Source: Bradyrhizobium cajani (GTDB lineage: Bacteria > Pseudomonadota > Alphaproteobacteria > Rhizobiales > Xanthobacteraceae). From it: a stretch of DNA of 64,000 bases. A program made the translations under genes and the position numbers. This document shows positions 46,362-55,078 of this stretch, in pieces. The number at the start of each line of letters is the position of its first letter. Position 1 is the stretch's first letter. The stretch spans positions 1 to 64,000 of the forward strand of contig NZ_WQNE01000001.1 in NCBI RefSeq assembly GCF_009759665.1, read 5' to 3'. A model generated the notes under the pieces. It was not told the origin of the DNA. It searched no databases and saw nothing but the letters and a program-made list of their open reading frames with translations.

Positions 46362-47813
46362 GTGCCAAGTCAGGGCAAGACGTCGACAGCATGGGCAATC
46401 GATCATAGAGATGCGGCGGTGACCTTCCTACGCAAACGCCCGGCGGACGGACCTTCGAGCGGCGGAAATGCAGGCCGATCCGGCGGTACGGCCTTGGCTG
46501 GCAAGGTCCTGCAACTCGTGACTGGCGTCGGAATTGGCCTGCTGCTTCCGCTAGCTCTGAGCTTGCACGACGTCGGCGTGTTCTTTTTCGTCCAGGCCAT
46601 CGTCAGTGTGAGCGTCGTCCTCGCTCAATTGGGGCTGCCCGTGACGATGCCCGGGATCGCCTCACACGCGATGGCGGTGGGAGACACGGGGCGAGCTCGG
46701 ATCGTCGCCATCGAAACGATCAAGATGTCCGTCATCTCCGGCCTCGCTGTCGGATGCCTGGTTGGAGTCTGTGCATTCGCTTTCGGCACGGCAGGGAACA
46801 CATTGAGCCCGCAGATCTGGAGTCTCGTTCCGCTCATTGTTCCAATGATTGCTGCCGGCGCTCTGCTTGGCTTGCTGGCAGAAATCCATCGCGCACTCTA
46901 CGGCATGGTGTCCGCTTCGTTTTTGCCCGCCCTTCAGGGGCTGATCGTCTGCGGTTATCTCGTATTTGCACTCGCCTTCAAGTTCTCCCTATCCATCTCG
47001 CACCTTCTGACCGCCAACGTACTCGCGGCCTTAGCCGGGGTCGTGCTCGGGCTGGTGCAATTGGCACGAACGATGCGCTCTTGGCAGCGAGCGCCGATCA
47101 CGCCAGCGCCGCCGTCAGCCATTTTAGCGGAAAGCTGGCCAAATCTCATAACGGCCATGAGCTTCGTTGCCGCGTCCCAGCTCGACATCTGGGTCGTGGG
47201 GCTCGGCGGACACCCTGCAGACGTCGCGTGCTACGGATTGGCACTGAGAATAGGAAGCCTGTTTGCGGTCCCGCTAACAATCGTATCGCTCACAATCCTT
47301 CCCCACATCGTGACGAACTGGGCGCGACACCGCCGCTTGTACTTGCAATGGCTGCTAACCCTCTCGGCCACCGGCGCGACTTTCGCAGCCCTTGTTGGAT
47401 TTGTCCTGTTCGCCGGCATTGGACGAAATCTGATACTGATGATCTGGGGAGAGGCGTATTCGCGGGCCTTCGGCGCCGCGCTCATCCTGGGTCTCGGCCA
47501 AGTCATGTTTTCGGCCGGCGGCGTTGCCGGTTATGCACTCATTCTCCTGGGTAGACAGAGGGCCGCAATGGTCAGCACGCTCATCATCGCAAGCGTGACA
47601 GTGCTGCTGGCTTCCTGGGCCATGTTCAATTTCGGGATTTTTGGCGTGGCGACCGTGTATGCCGCAAGTTCGGCCGTGCAAGCGCTCGTGAATGTCCTGC
47701 TCGTCAAGAAGTTTCTCGGACTCACTGCGAATGCAAGACTTATAAACCCCCTCCGTGTCGGACGGCTGTTGTCTCACACGCCGAAGGGCTTGCGAAGCAC
47801 GTTGCCGGAATGA
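46362..47813 (+). CDS. wzx: Wzx-like O-antigen flippase (MATE/PST superfamily)
   Basis: Polysaccharide flippase of about 483 aa with about 12-14 membrane segments. Inside are PALQGLIVCGYLVFALAFKF and LILMIWGEAYSRAFGAALIL, the latter typical of Wzx. It should flip undecaprenyl-PP-linked O units. The N-terminal 45 residues are hydrophilic; the GTG start is uncertain, and the first membrane segment starts near residue 48. The stop overlaps the next (broken) gene by four bases. Confidence 0.85.
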   Translation: MPSQGKTSTAWAIDHRDAAVTFLRKRPADGPSSGGNAGRSGGTALAGKVLQLVTGVGIGLLLPLALSLHDVGVFFFVQAIVSVSVVLAQLGLPVTMPGIASHAMAVGDTGRARIVAIETIKMSVISGLAVGCLVGVCAFAFGTAGNTLSPQIWSLVPLIVPMIAAGALLGLLAEIHRALYGMVSASFLPALQGLIVCGYLVFALAFKFSLSISHLLTANVLAALAGVVLGLVQLARTMRSWQRAPITPAPPSAILAESWPNLITAMSFVAASQLDIWVVGLGGHPADVACYGLALRIGSLFAVPLTIVSLTILPHIVTNWARHRRLYLQWLLTLSATGATFAALVGFVLFAGIGRNLILMIWGEAYSRAFGAALILGLGQVMFSAGGVAGYALILLGRQRAAMVSTLIIASVTVLLASWAMFNFGIFGVATVYAASSAVQALVNVLLVKKFLGLTANARLINPLRVGRLLSHTPKGLRSTLPE

Positions 47814-48217
47814 CAGTGAGATTCAGAGCATCGACGAAAGCCGCGGTGATCCTGTCGTCCGCCTTGGTGACTACCGGCCTACACCCCGCGACCGGATCCG
47901 CCAATAATCCGGACCTTCATGCTCGCGCCATTCGCGAAGATTGATGGCGATGGACATGCGTATCAGGCATCAACGGAATACATCGCATCGCTTGACGCAT
48001 TGCGCTGACTCCCCCGATGATGAGGCCGGGTCACCGATCGTGATCTACGAAAACGAAAAGCCGCTCGGGCCCGCGCACAGCTCGCACGAGGATATCAAAA
48101 AGATCGGAGGCGGACGATTTTCGCATTGGCGAGGAGTGGGAACCATTTTCTCGGCAAGCGACGTCAGCCGACCCGAACACGAACGGCAGGCGATATGCCA
48201 TCGTTCGGCCGAAGTGA
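47810..48217 (+). pseudogene. broken gene with signal peptide, three frameshifts
   Basis: ATG 47810 overlaps the flippase stop (ATGA). The frame begins with a signal-like TKAAVILSSALVTTG and stops at 47942. Coding sense continues in the next frame as PFAKIDGDGHAYQASTEYIA, then in a third as IVYENEKPLGPAHSSHEDIK and GRFSHWRGVGTIFSASDVS, and after a final shift as DPNTNGRRYAIVRPK before TGA. Each shift is plus one. The tail pattern recurs in rhizobial polysaccharide-linked proteins of unknown function, but I cannot name it. Confidence 0.65.
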
Positions 48218-48319
48218 GATCGCAGAGGTCGCCGGGCTGGTAAGCATTCCGGACGCATCGTTGGTCCGAGCCGCGACGTCCGGATCGGAGATCAGCGTCG
48301 ATGGCCGACGCTGCTCCAA

Positions 48320-49561
48320 TCAACGCGACTCCCGCTTCCCGTCGCCCGAATGGCGCAATTCGGACAACCAGCTCACGATCTTGTCGATCTGCTTCTTGCG
48401 ATCGAATTCAGCAGTCGCAAAATCGCGTCCGCGCGCTCCCATCGCGCGCCTCTCATCCGGCGTCAAACTCGCGAGCTGCACGACAGCGTTGGCGAGTCCT
48501 TTCGCATCACCGGCGGGGCACACGAGACCGGCTCCTGCCTGCTGGACCAGCGCCGCGCCCTCACCGTTCATCATCGCGAGAACTGGAACACCGGCGGCGA
48601 GGTAGGTCTGCAGTTTGGCGGGAATCGTCGAAGACAACACTGGGTCCGGCTTCAATGAGACGAGCAATGCGTCAGCGTGGCTGAAAAATGACGGCATTCG
48701 CTCAACTGCAAACCGTCCAAGCATCAAAACCGCGTCACCAAGACCACGACGGCTGATTTCTGAAGCGACCCAATCCGACATGCGGCCGTCGCCAAGGAGA
48801 ATCCAGCGGAAATCCTGGCGTCCGCGCAAATGCTCGGCGGCGTCGAGAATTGCTGGAAAGTCTTGCGCGTCACCGATGTTGCCAGCGAACATCACCGTGA
48901 ATTTGCCATGCGCCGGCGGCACCTCGGGCGCCGCGGCTTGATCGCGCGCGCCATAGATCAGCTCAGCCCAGTTGGGAAAATAAACGATGCGCTCCGGATG
49001 ATCGCAATTGGCGGCAATCCGCGGAACAAAGCTGTGCGACTGCGCCAGAATCAGATCGCAGCGATTGTAGATGAACCGGACCAGACGGCCGATGAGCCCG
49101 AGCAACCGGGGCGATGTCACGACACCGACGGCAGACAACGTTTCAGGCCACAGGTCCTGCACCCAGAAGGCCATGGGTACCCTTCGCAGCCGACGCAGCC
49201 ATATCGCCGGAATGCCGACCGTGACCGGCGACGGCTCGAACACGAAGATGCAGTCGAACAGCGTCGATCGCAGCTTGATCGGACCGAGAACAGTCGCCGT
49301 CACGACGAAGCTCAGATAGTTTATCAAGATCCCAAGCCCGGCAGATCGAGCCAGCAAAGGAACGCGCAATATCCGCGCGCCCTTGTATCGTTCGAACCGT
49401 TCGGGAGCAGCATAGAAATTAGCAAATCCGCTGCGATTGGGATAGCTCGGCGTCCCGGTCAGGATCGTGACCTCGTGACCTCTCGCTACGAGATCTTCCA
49501 CGAGATCGTTGATCTTGAAATTTTCCGGCCAGAAGTACTGGCTGACGACGAGCAACTTCAA
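48320..49561 (-). CDS. WbuB-like glycosyltransferase (GT4)
   Basis: GT-B protein of about 413 aa. It opens LLVVSQYFWPENFKINDLVE, with LTGTPSYPNR, FWVQDLWPETLSAVGV and FTVMFAGNIGDAQDFPAIL. This layout matches WbuB, the FucNAc-type transferase next to fnlABC genes. Here it precedes no further gene but follows the FnlC/FnlA homologues on the same strand. The start is a TTG at 49561 by fit; no good ribosome site is seen. Confidence 0.85.
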   Translation of the reverse strand: MKLLVVSQYFWPENFKINDLVEDLVARGHEVTILTGTPSYPNRSGFANFYAAPERFERYKGARILRVPLLARSAGLGILINYLSFVVTATVLGPIKLRSTLFDCIFVFEPSPVTVGIPAIWLRRLRRVPMAFWVQDLWPETLSAVGVVTSPRLLGLIGRLVRFIYNRCDLILAQSHSFVPRIAANCDHPERIVYFPNWAELIYGARDQAAAPEVPPAHGKFTVMFAGNIGDAQDFPAILDAAEHLRGRQDFRWILLGDGRMSDWVASEISRRGLGDAVLMLGRFAVERMPSFFSHADALLVSLKPDPVLSSTIPAKLQTYLAAGVPVLAMMNGEGAALVQQAGAGLVCPAGDAKGLANAVVQLASLTPDERRAMGARGRDFATAEFDRKKQIDKIVSWLSELRHSGDGKRESR

Positions 49562-49621
49562 GGAACACCAATCCAAGCTAGCGTACGGTGCGGACGACCA
49601 GCGACGTCCAGCGCGACCTTC

Positions 49622-50761
49622 TTAACGGTATGTCCGCCAGACGACCCTCTTAACGTAATCCGTATAGCTATGAATAATGCGGACGACCTTGTCTGACACA
49701 TTAGGTGTCGCATAATCGGATACGAGCCGGAGGCTGCGATCCACGCCGCGCGCCCGCGCATCAAGAATCGCAATTCCCTGCATGACACGATCCACATCAA
49801 GGCCGACCATCATCGCAGCCCCCTCCTCCATGCCCTCGGGGCGCTCGTGCGCTTCCCGAATGTTCAGTGCAGGAAGGTCGAGGATCGACGCTTCTTCAGT
49901 TATGGTTCCGCTGTCTGAAAGGACTGCCCGCGCTCCAATTTGCAGATTGACATAGTCGCTGAATCCTTGCGGCTTCAGCAGTTGGACTTCCGGCCGAAAC
50001 GACATGCTCTTCGTGTCGATCCGCTTCTGGGTGCGCGGATGGGTCGAGACGATAACCGGAAGGTTGAACTGCGCGGCGACCGCATTGAGCACCTCCCGAA
50101 GCTTGGCGAAATTCGTCTCGGAGTCGACGTTTTCCTCCCGGTGCGCGCTGACGACGAAATAGCGCCCGGCTTCCAGCCCGAGTCGCGCCCGCACGTCGGA
50201 CGCCCCGATCCGAGGACGATAATGCTCCAGCACCTCGAACATCGGACTCCCGGTCTTGATGACGCGGTCGGGCGCCAATCCCTCTCGGAGCAGGTAGTCT
50301 CGGGCGATGGTCGAATAGGTGAGATTGATATCCGCGGTGTGATCGACAATCCGTCGATTGATCTCCTCTGGAACGCGGTCGTCGAAGCTGCGGTTACCCG
50401 CCTCCATGTGAAAGATCGGGATCCTGCGGCGCTTGGCTGCGATCACCGCGAGGCTGCTGTTCGTATCGCCGAGGATAAGCAGCGCTTCCGGAGCTTGCTC
50501 TGCCAGAACCCGGTCCGTCGCGATGATGACGTTGCCGATCGTCTCGGCCGCTGTCGCACCTGCCGCCCCGAGAAAAATGTTCGGCTTCCGGATGCCGAGG
50601 TCATCAAAGAAGATTTGATTCAGTTCGTAGTCGTAATTCTGTCCAGTATGGACCAGCGTGTGATCGCAAAATTGGTCCAGCTTGGCGATGACGCGCGACA
50701 GCCGGATGATCTCGGGTCGGGTCCCGATTACGGTGACGACCTTCAGCTTGCCACCAGTCAT
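49622..50761 (-). CDS. UDP-N-acetylglucosamine 2-epimerase family, FnlC/WbjD-like
   Basis: Non-hydrolysing 2-epimerase of 379 aa, near the 376 usual for FnlC. VTVIGTRPEIIRLSRVI opens it; LVHTGQNYDYELNQIFF, MEAGNRSFDDRVPEEINRR and SDSGTITEEASIL follow. HTGQNYD and the EEA ending are more like FnlC/WbjD than WecB. It would act at C2 of a 2-acetamido-2,6-dideoxy UDP-L-hexose. The start at 50761 skips an unsupported extension. It is 61 bases from the WbuB-like gene. Confidence 0.87.
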   Translation of the reverse strand: MTGGKLKVVTVIGTRPEIIRLSRVIAKLDQFCDHTLVHTGQNYDYELNQIFFDDLGIRKPNIFLGAAGATAAETIGNVIIATDRVLAEQAPEALLILGDTNSSLAVIAAKRRRIPIFHMEAGNRSFDDRVPEEINRRIVDHTADINLTYSTIARDYLLREGLAPDRVIKTGSPMFEVLEHYRPRIGASDVRARLGLEAGRYFVVSAHREENVDSETNFAKLREVLNAVAAQFNLPVIVSTHPRTQKRIDTKSMSFRPEVQLLKPQGFSDYVNLQIGARAVLSDSGTITEEASILDLPALNIREAHERPEGMEEGAAMMVGLDVDRVMQGIAILDARARGVDRSLRLVSDYATPNVSDKVVRIIHSYTDYVKRVVWRTYR

Positions 50762-50864
50762 GAATCCGACATCCCACATCTCTTCTGTCGCAATTTGACG
50801 ACCAACCACCCGTTACGGACAGGACCTGCGCGCCCGGCCCCATCGTGTCTACCATGCCGCCCTG

Positions 50865-51899
50865 TCATCCCTCGTTGACGGGTGTGCGACCTGCAACGAC
50901 TGTGCGGATGTAATCGAGGCTCTTGAGCAACTTGACCATACCGACGACATCGAGCCGCTCGGTATTGTGAGAATTGTAATCCTCACTGATCGAGATCTGC
51001 GTTTCGCCCTCCTCGAAGAATTTAGTGTAATTCAGGTCGCGCAAATCCGGCGGAACACGGAAGTAGAGATCGAGATCCTGGGCGCTGGCGCGCTCCTCCC
51101 TGCTGAGCAGCGTCTCGTACAGCTTCTCGCCGTGACGGGTGCCGATGATCTGGATCGGGTGATCCGGACGGCCAAGAACTTCCACCATCGCCTTGGCCAG
51201 AACCTCGATCGTCGCAGCCGGGGCCTTCTGAACGAAGATGTCGCCGTTGTCGCCGTGCTCGAACGCATAGAGCACGAGATCCACTGCATCACCGAGCGAC
51301 ATCATGAAGCGCGTCATGTTCGGATCGGTGATGGTGATTGGCTTGCCGGCGAGAAGCTGATCAACGAACAACGGAATGACCGAGCCGCGCGAGGCCATGA
51401 CGTTGCCGTACCGGGTGCCGCAAATCACGGTCGATCGTGGATCGAGATTGCGCGACTTGGCAACCATGACCTTTTCCATCAACGCCTTGGAAATTCCCAT
51501 TGCATTGATCGGATACACGGCCTTGTCTGTCGAGAGGCAGACGATGCGCTTGACGTGGGATGCTATCGCCGCCTCGAGCACATTTTCCGTTCCCACGACG
51601 TTGGTCTTGACCGCCTCCATGGGGTGAAACTCGCAGGATGGCACCTGCTTCAGCGCGGCGGCATGGAACACGAAATCAGCGCCGCGCATCGGGCCAAGCA
51701 AGCTCGAATAGTCGCGGACATCGCCCAGATAGAATTTCAGCTTGTCGGAGTGGTACAGTTTGCGCTGATCGTCCTGCTTCTTCTCGTCGCGGCTGAAAAT
51801 ACGAATCTCGCGAATTCCTGACGAGAGAAAGCGACGCAGCACTGCGTTACCAAAAGATCCGGTGCCTCCCGTAATGAGCAAGCATTTGTCTTCGAACAT
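50865..51899 (-). CDS. UDP-GlcNAc 4,6-dehydratase/5-epimerase, FnlA/WbjB-like
   Basis: Inverting dehydratase of 344 aa, exactly the FnlA length. LLITGGTGSFGNAVL is near the start, FSRDEKKQDDQR follows, and STDKAVYPINAMGISK holds the Met-x3-Lys site. GTRYGNVMASRGSVIPLF is family-typical. It converts UDP-GlcNAc to UDP-2-acetamido-2,6-dideoxy-L-arabino-4-hexulose. It should be followed by FnlB, but the next gene is FnlC-like, 103 bases on. GGGGAC precedes the ATG. Confidence 0.9.
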   Translation of the reverse strand: MFEDKCLLITGGTGSFGNAVLRRFLSSGIREIRIFSRDEKKQDDQRKLYHSDKLKFYLGDVRDYSSLLGPMRGADFVFHAAALKQVPSCEFHPMEAVKTNVVGTENVLEAAIASHVKRIVCLSTDKAVYPINAMGISKALMEKVMVAKSRNLDPRSTVICGTRYGNVMASRGSVIPLFVDQLLAGKPITITDPNMTRFMMSLGDAVDLVLYAFEHGDNGDIFVQKAPAATIEVLAKAMVEVLGRPDHPIQIIGTRHGEKLYETLLSREERASAQDLDLYFRVPPDLRDLNYTKFFEEGETQISISEDYNSHNTERLDVVGMVKLLKSLDYIRTVVAGRTPVNEG

Positions 51900-52133
51900 T
51901 GACGTCCCCAGATCTTTCAAAGTTGACGCCGCCGCGAGCGTCTTGCAATCGAACCCGAACCGGCCTTTTGGAAACTGCTACAGAACCCCTTGAGGTTCCG
52001 CAACCGCCGATTGCCCCAGACAGGGCCGATACGGGACTTAAGCGGAAATTGGACGGCCAAAGGTCCGGTTTGGGCGGATTCCAACCGAAACAACCCGACC
52101 GGCGCACGAACCCTCGGCATCGCCAGTGCCCTG

Positions 52134-54197
52134 TCATTTGGTTCCGAATGTGGAGAATCCCCCAAACGCGCGATGTAGGGGCCGGTTCTGCCATCCAGGG
52201 GCGAGCACGGCGTCCAAGAGAATCGGAAGTTTTGTTTGCCCGATCATTCTCTCAGCCTTGACAAGACACGTCGAATATTTGGCCGGAAGCTGGATGTCGG
52301 ACAGATACTGGGTCGGCCGATAGAACGCCGGCACCAACACGGTGCTGAACGAAGCCCGGTCCTGCGGAAGGTCCACCGAGATGCTGTGATCGAGGCGTTG
52401 CCATATCCCTTCGCGCGTGGCGTATCGAAATGAAACCGCCGCCGTGCCCTCCGAGCAGCTCTCTCCGCCAAAAGTCAGGAGGATACGGTCTCCCGCAGCC
52501 CGCACATCCCATTGCAGACTCTGTTCGCCAAGCTTGGGGGTCATACTGTCCGGGGCGCTTTCGACAAGCGCGCGATATCTGTCGGGCAGCGGTAAACTGA
52601 AGATCGCTGCCTCGCTTGTCGAGGATTTTGAGACGAGGGCAATCGGTTCTCTTGGCTCCGCCAGCAACGCTTCGACTTGATGCCGCAGAACGCGATCCTG
52701 ATACATGGCCATGCCAGCGTACATCGAAATCAGTCCGACAAACGCGATCGCGGCAACGATCAAGAAGCGAGGCAAAACACCGCGAAGCCGTGACCATTCA
52801 AAGGGAACGCTGAAAAACGAGAGAGCAGCCAGGATCCAGATGAACTCGAGATGAAAGACGTGTCGGACCGAAAACTGCACCACCGGATACGTCAAAAGCG
52901 CTCCGAACATCAAAAACAGAGCGAACGCTTCACGCGGCCTGACTGCCGCCTCTCGCCAGAAGAACGCGATAAATCCTGCCGCACATACGATCGCAACCCA
53001 TGAATTCGCCAGGCGATCGTAGAGCCGGTTCAACAAGCGCGCGATCTGCGGGGCCGCACGCACCGGCACCCCTGGATCCAGATTGACACGCCCGGGCGCG
53101 ACAAGTTCCGGAAACACGACCACCCAGGCGGCGGATTTCAGCGCTTGCGTCGTCACATCGCCGGCAAAGTATGGAAGCCAACTCAGCAAGTAAGAACCGG
53201 ATCGTGTTATTGCTTGCGAAACCGAGTGGCCAAGCTTGCCTTCGCCCGCATCCCAACCCGGATCGGCAGGACGCAAATCTGCGGCGACGGACGACAGCAC
53301 GATTTCGTCCGAATAACGCGCTCCAAGCGAATATGGCACAGGCCCCAAATCCAGATAACTCTGGAATGGATCGGACAAGCCCTGCATCAGCAACACACCG
53401 GACGCTCCGGCGCTTCCGCCCCCCAACAGCGGCGCGGCAGAAAGCAAGGCTGTCGCGACGAAAACTGCCATTGTTGCGATACCAACCATCCATCTCTTCA
53501 GTCCCGATGCGACCATCAATGCGATGATTCCGATTGGCAACAGGATGAAAACGTCGGAACGAAAACCGACTCCCAGGCCGACCGCCACGCCGGAAAGAGC
53601 CGCCCACAACAAGGCCATGCGCGGCAACTCGGCGCGGATGGTCAAAATCAGAAACACGATGGCCCAGATGAAAAATGGAGCCTTGGAGAAGTCCCGGAAA
53701 TATGGAACCATCGACAGCATGACCGGCGACAGAGCCAGGAGAGCTGCGCCTGCTGCAGCAGGCCATCTCGCAAAAAAGAGACGAACCAGAACGAAGCAGC
53801 CACACGCATAGGCACCGACCAGCGCCGACACCAGTGGCCAAAGATTCGAGTAGCTGATTGACGTCACGCGCCACAAGGCAGAGACCGCCCAACCCAGATA
53901 AAGCTGCGTACGAAAGAAGATGCCGGCCGGCTCTTCCGGCGCGATCCCGATCGTCGCGCAGTCGAACACGGGGCTGCGTCCGAACAGGAAATCGACCATC
54001 GGCGGAGGAGTGACCGGGGAACGCACGAAGCCGTGACCGCAAGCCGAATACACCATCTCCGGCATGAACGCCTGATAAAAGTACAGCATCCTCGACTGGT
54101 AAAGCACGGCAGCGCCCAACACCGCACCCAACAGGGCGAACCCCACCCCAAGAACCCAGTCGGGGCGGTCAGGCATCGTTACGGATTTTCTCGACAT
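52134..54197 (-). CDS. large polytopic membrane protein, GT-C-like
   Basis: About 687 aa, with about 12 membrane segments in the first 500 residues and a soluble C-terminal domain of about 150 residues. The loop after the first segment is GHGFVRSPVTPPPMVDFLFG, and other loops are Pro- and Arg-rich. Topology resembles GT-C transferases (ArnT/GT39), which use polyprenyl-linked sugars in the periplasm, but I see no clear catalytic Asp-Glu pair. Function is open. The start is 54197 or 54176; neither has a strong ribosome site. Confidence 0.65.
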   Translation of the reverse strand: MSRKSVTMPDRPDWVLGVGFALLGAVLGAAVLYQSRMLYFYQAFMPEMVYSACGHGFVRSPVTPPPMVDFLFGRSPVFDCATIGIAPEEPAGIFFRTQLYLGWAVSALWRVTSISYSNLWPLVSALVGAYACGCFVLVRLFFARWPAAAGAALLALSPVMLSMVPYFRDFSKAPFFIWAIVFLILTIRAELPRMALLWAALSGVAVGLGVGFRSDVFILLPIGIIALMVASGLKRWMVGIATMAVFVATALLSAAPLLGGGSAGASGVLLMQGLSDPFQSYLDLGPVPYSLGARYSDEIVLSSVAADLRPADPGWDAGEGKLGHSVSQAITRSGSYLLSWLPYFAGDVTTQALKSAAWVVVFPELVAPGRVNLDPGVPVRAAPQIARLLNRLYDRLANSWVAIVCAAGFIAFFWREAAVRPREAFALFLMFGALLTYPVVQFSVRHVFHLEFIWILAALSFFSVPFEWSRLRGVLPRFLIVAAIAFVGLISMYAGMAMYQDRVLRHQVEALLAEPREPIALVSKSSTSEAAIFSLPLPDRYRALVESAPDSMTPKLGEQSLQWDVRAAGDRILLTFGGESCSEGTAAVSFRYATREGIWQRLDHSISVDLPQDRASFSTVLVPAFYRPTQYLSDIQLPAKYSTCLVKAERMIGQTKLPILLDAVLAPGWQNRPLHRAFGGFSTFGTK

Positions 54198-54486
54198 TAT
54201 TGGGAGACTCACAATCAGGTCGATCTGGGTCCGACCTCCGGAACGGTTCGGCGGCAATACGAGTGCAAATTCGCAAGCTTGAGCGGACCGTTTATACGTC
54301 GATTGGGGCATCGACAAGTGAGCGAGTCGCAGCCTCCACCGCAGGCCTGACGGCCCATTCCGGGAGCATCCGCAGGGACGTTGGCGACTTCGCCGCCACG
54401 CTGTCCCGGAAAACGGCATCGCCTCCCCTTCTACAGCGAACAGCTTTCAAGTACTGTTCGCTCTTGCATCCCTGCTGGAGTTGTAA
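54198..54486. other. intergenic between divergent genes, no gene seen
   Basis: About 290 bases between the GT-C-like gene start and the broken methyltransferase. Frames here are short and unlike known proteins. Confidence 0.35.
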
Positions 54487-54964
54487 ATGACGCTTAGGGT
54501 CACGGCGCGCGAGTTCTTGCGAGGAACACTCCATCGTCTTGGCCTGACGAGAGTCATCGACTGGCTGCGCCAGGCGCGGGGAAACAGATTCACCATCGAC
54601 ATGAACGAGGGCCACCCCTCTTCGGGAGCCGGGTCAAGCGAGGCACTCGGCACAGAACGTCATCGCGCCCCTTCCGAAAGTCGTATCCGAGCTCGGCATA
54701 TCGTCGCTACTGGACATCGGTTGCGGAGACTTCAGAAACGTCCACAGATCAGGGAGCAGATATTTTCTGAGGACGACAGAACGAGCGGCCGGGTACAACT
54801 CCGACATAGACAGCGGCGACTTCCGTATCCTGAATTTGCGGTTCGGACCACCGATCCTGGAGATTGCGGATGACTCCGTCAGCGTCGGCAGGATTATCGG
54901 GGTCTGGCGGCGCGAAGATTTTCCTGTTTGGGCGAAAGCCCATTCGGCTCGTCCTGTGTCCTGA
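54487..54964 (+). pseudogene. SAM-dependent methyltransferase remnant
   Basis: The first frame reads TLRVTAREFLRGTLHRLGLT and ends sense near FTIDMNEG. The next frame then gives AQNVIAPLPKVVSELGISS followed by LLDIGCGDF, the methyltransferase motif I, and SVGRIIGVWRREDFPVWAK before a stop at 54962. One plus-one shift joins them. The C-terminal domain is too short for a whole enzyme. It is a second decayed methyltransferase in the island. Confidence 0.65.
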
Positions 54965-55078
54965 TCCACTTCCGAAGTTGCAGGGCGTGATAGCCCGCAA
55001 GCGGTCCCGGCTCCGCCCCGTTGCCAGGCGCTCCCCTCGCCCCTATTGAGGTCGTTCGATCCCTAAGGAACCCGGTGA

